DNA of 16,012 bases from an uncultured Bacilli bacterium (GTDB lineage: Bacteria > Bacillota_I > Bacilli_A > RF39 > UBA660), in contig CAKOIJ010000023.1 in NCBI GenBank assembly GCA_934086775.1, forward strand, positions 1 through 16,012, in the 5' to 3' direction. The notes beneath the pieces were generated by a model that did no database searches, was not told where the DNA came from, and was given only the letters and a program-made list of their open reading frames with translations. The translations under genes and the position numbers were made by a program. Below are positions 15,250 through 16,012 of the stretch, piece after piece. Within the stretch, counting starts at the first letter, position 1, and every line of letters begins with the position of its first letter.

Positions 15250-15874
15250 ACTTCTTTTTCCTCCTTTTAACTAATACAATTTTAGTTATATAAATCCCTG
15301 AAATTATCAAAAACGGAATTAAAGCAAATAAGTAATATTTTTTTACATAATCTAAAGTAGTCATATTTTCTACTTTTATTTTCGATATTTCTTCACTAAC
15401 TAACTTGTTAAATTTATCTAAATCCATATCTTTTATATCATAAAAAGCATCACAATATTTTACTTTATCATAATACCCTACACATAAGTCACTTGTAATA
15501 TGTGGATTATATTTAGGAGTAGTAAATTTAATTGTTCTTAATACTTTATTAGGACAACTAGCATCGGTTGTATAAACTCTTATTTCATAGTTTATTTTTC
15601 TATGTACTGTTTTAGTATAAAAGAAGAAATTACCACTGTCGGTGTCTTCATATTTATAAATATCTTTATCACTATTAAAACTATTTCTCACTTCTAAATA
15701 CATATCACTAGGTAAATTATTTACATCTATTCTAGTATTAACATCTTCAGTATTAAAGTAACTTAATACATTATATGAAATATCTTTAGCTATTTCTTCA
15801 TAATCAGAACAATCTGCATTTAATACATTTATTCCTATTATAAAAGTAACTATAAACATTATTATCTTTTTCAT
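15242..15874 (-). CDS. Small secreted, C-terminally membrane-anchored protein
   Basis: 210 residues from ATG 15874 (MKKIIMFIV), which has RBS TAGGAGGTC directly upstream; a start at 15895 would add seven residues but lies essentially at the predicted transcript start. Signal peptide at about 1-20 (ending VLNA before DCSDY). The extracellular region carries four Cys (in DCSDY, ASCPN, DLCVG and KYCDA), probably two disulfides. The C-terminal membrane helix (LFALIPFLIISGIYITKIVLV) is followed by a basic tail KRRKKKYV, giving a type I topology. The function is unknown. As first gene of the operon, overlapping the giant surface protein gene by 8 nt, it may act as its membrane partner, since that protein lacks an anchor. 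Confidence 0.8.
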   Translation of the reverse strand: MKKIIMFIVTFIIGINVLNADCSDYEEIAKDISYNVLSYFNTEDVNTRIDVNNLPSDMYLEVRNSFNSDKDIYKYEDTDSGNFFFYTKTVHRKINYEIRVYTTDASCPNKVLRTIKFTTPKYNPHITSDLCVGYYDKVKYCDAFYDIKDMDLDKFNKLVSEEISKIKVENMTTLDYVKKYYLFALIPFLIISGIYITKIVLVKRRKKKYV

Positions 15875-15899
15875 AAGACCTCCTACTTTATACAAATTA

Positions 15900-15908
15900 A
15901 TTATAACA
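15900..15908 (-). promoter_or_regulatory. Extended -10 promoter of the pilus operon
   Basis: Minus-strand TGT-TATAAT (15908-15900) gives a start near 15893, about 20 nt before the first ATG. No good -35 is present 17 bp upstream. The IS end lies less than 30 bp further upstream, so the original upstream control region may have been replaced. Confidence 0.55.
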
Positions 15909-15935
15909 AAAAAAACACAGTTTGTATACTATAAA

Positions 15936-16012
15936 TGAAGTTGTCAATAAAAAGTAGACAGTAAAAAACATTTATTTAAACCCTAGTTGAGTTCTATACT
16001 CAATTGGGGTTT
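15936..16012 (-). mobile_element. 3' end of an IS3/IS150-type insertion sequence
   Basis: Partial, running off the right edge. It contains the transposase C-terminus and, outward of it, the AT-rich terminal sequence TTGTCAATAAAAAGTAGACA (15941-15960), which resembles a terminal inverted repeat of IS3-family elements. A TG at 15936-15937 fits the family's TG...CA ends, so the boundary is placed there; it cannot be confirmed without the other end. Confidence 0.65.
15972..16012 (-). CDS. IS3/IS150 family transposase OrfB, C-terminal fragment
   Basis: The last 12 codons before TAA (15974-15972) read TPIEYRTQLGFK, which matches the characteristic ending of the DDE transposase (rve/OrfB) of IS150-group elements, where a 'SP/TPxEYR' motif precedes the stop. 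The rest lies outside the window. The codons form a hairpin (AAACCC...GGGGTTT) that may double as an IS terminator. Confidence 0.75.
   Translation of the reverse strand, partial: TPIEYRTQLGFK

Noticed and set aside
15936..15960. TTGACA in the IS end as the operon's -35
   Set aside because: Distance to the TATAAT at 15900-15905 is 36 bp and no alternative -10 is found at 16-18 bp.

Overview
The window is AT-rich, low-GC DNA typical of a monoderm Firmicute or Mollicute-related gut bacterium. Ribosome binding sites are strong (GGAGG-type) and promoters are sigma-A-like. TGA is used as a real stop by at least two genes (the 1146-aa surface protein and the TadB-like protein) and Trp is TGG, so the code is standard and not the Mycoplasma code. 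The surface-protein set (a DUF5411-type pseudopilin-like protein and a giant Cys-rich secreted protein beside Tad genes) fits uncultured gut Bacilli such as RF39-type lineages. That placement is inference from memory of the families.

Left part, 1-3275, minus strand. A LemA-family protein is followed by a hairpin with a T-run, a DUF2207 membrane protein with a Gly-rich tail, and an HD-domain hydrolase whose start lies inside the DUF2207 Gly-codon tract. At the extreme left a well-formed start region (RBS plus ATG at 95) runs into ten consecutive G. As read the frame closes at 30, but one G fewer or two more keeps it open to the window edge. This looks like a contingency (phase-variable) gene, or a homopolymer sequencing error.

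Middle, 3398-6200. A two-gene plus-strand unit encodes an SDR oxidoreductase and a YnbB/'aluminium resistance' PLP lyase-like protein. Just downstream are two tandem 72-nt structured RNA elements. Each has its own sigma-A promoter and each closes with a 10-bp stem plus U-run. The differences between copies preserve base pairing, and I do not recognise the RNA. A lone minus-strand gene of unknown function with a clear promoter faces them.

Right part, 6319-15874, minus strand. This is a Tad/Flp-type pilus locus. In transcription order it holds: a small secreted membrane-anchored protein; a 1146-aa Cys-rich secreted protein with a possible thioester (Cys/Gln) domain; a pilin-like DUF5411 protein with three two-Cys beta repeats; a terminator whose loop doubles as the -35 of a new promoter; then CpaB, CpaF, TadB-like and TadC-like proteins; and an intrinsic terminator. 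No Flp pilin or prepilin peptidase is visible. The proposed division of labour is that the first three genes supply the extracellular fibre or adhesin and the last four build the machine that assembles it.

The right edge (15936-16012) carries the 3' end of an IS3/IS150-type element, with the transposase C-terminus and a candidate terminal repeat. It sits about 60 bp upstream of the pilus operon start.
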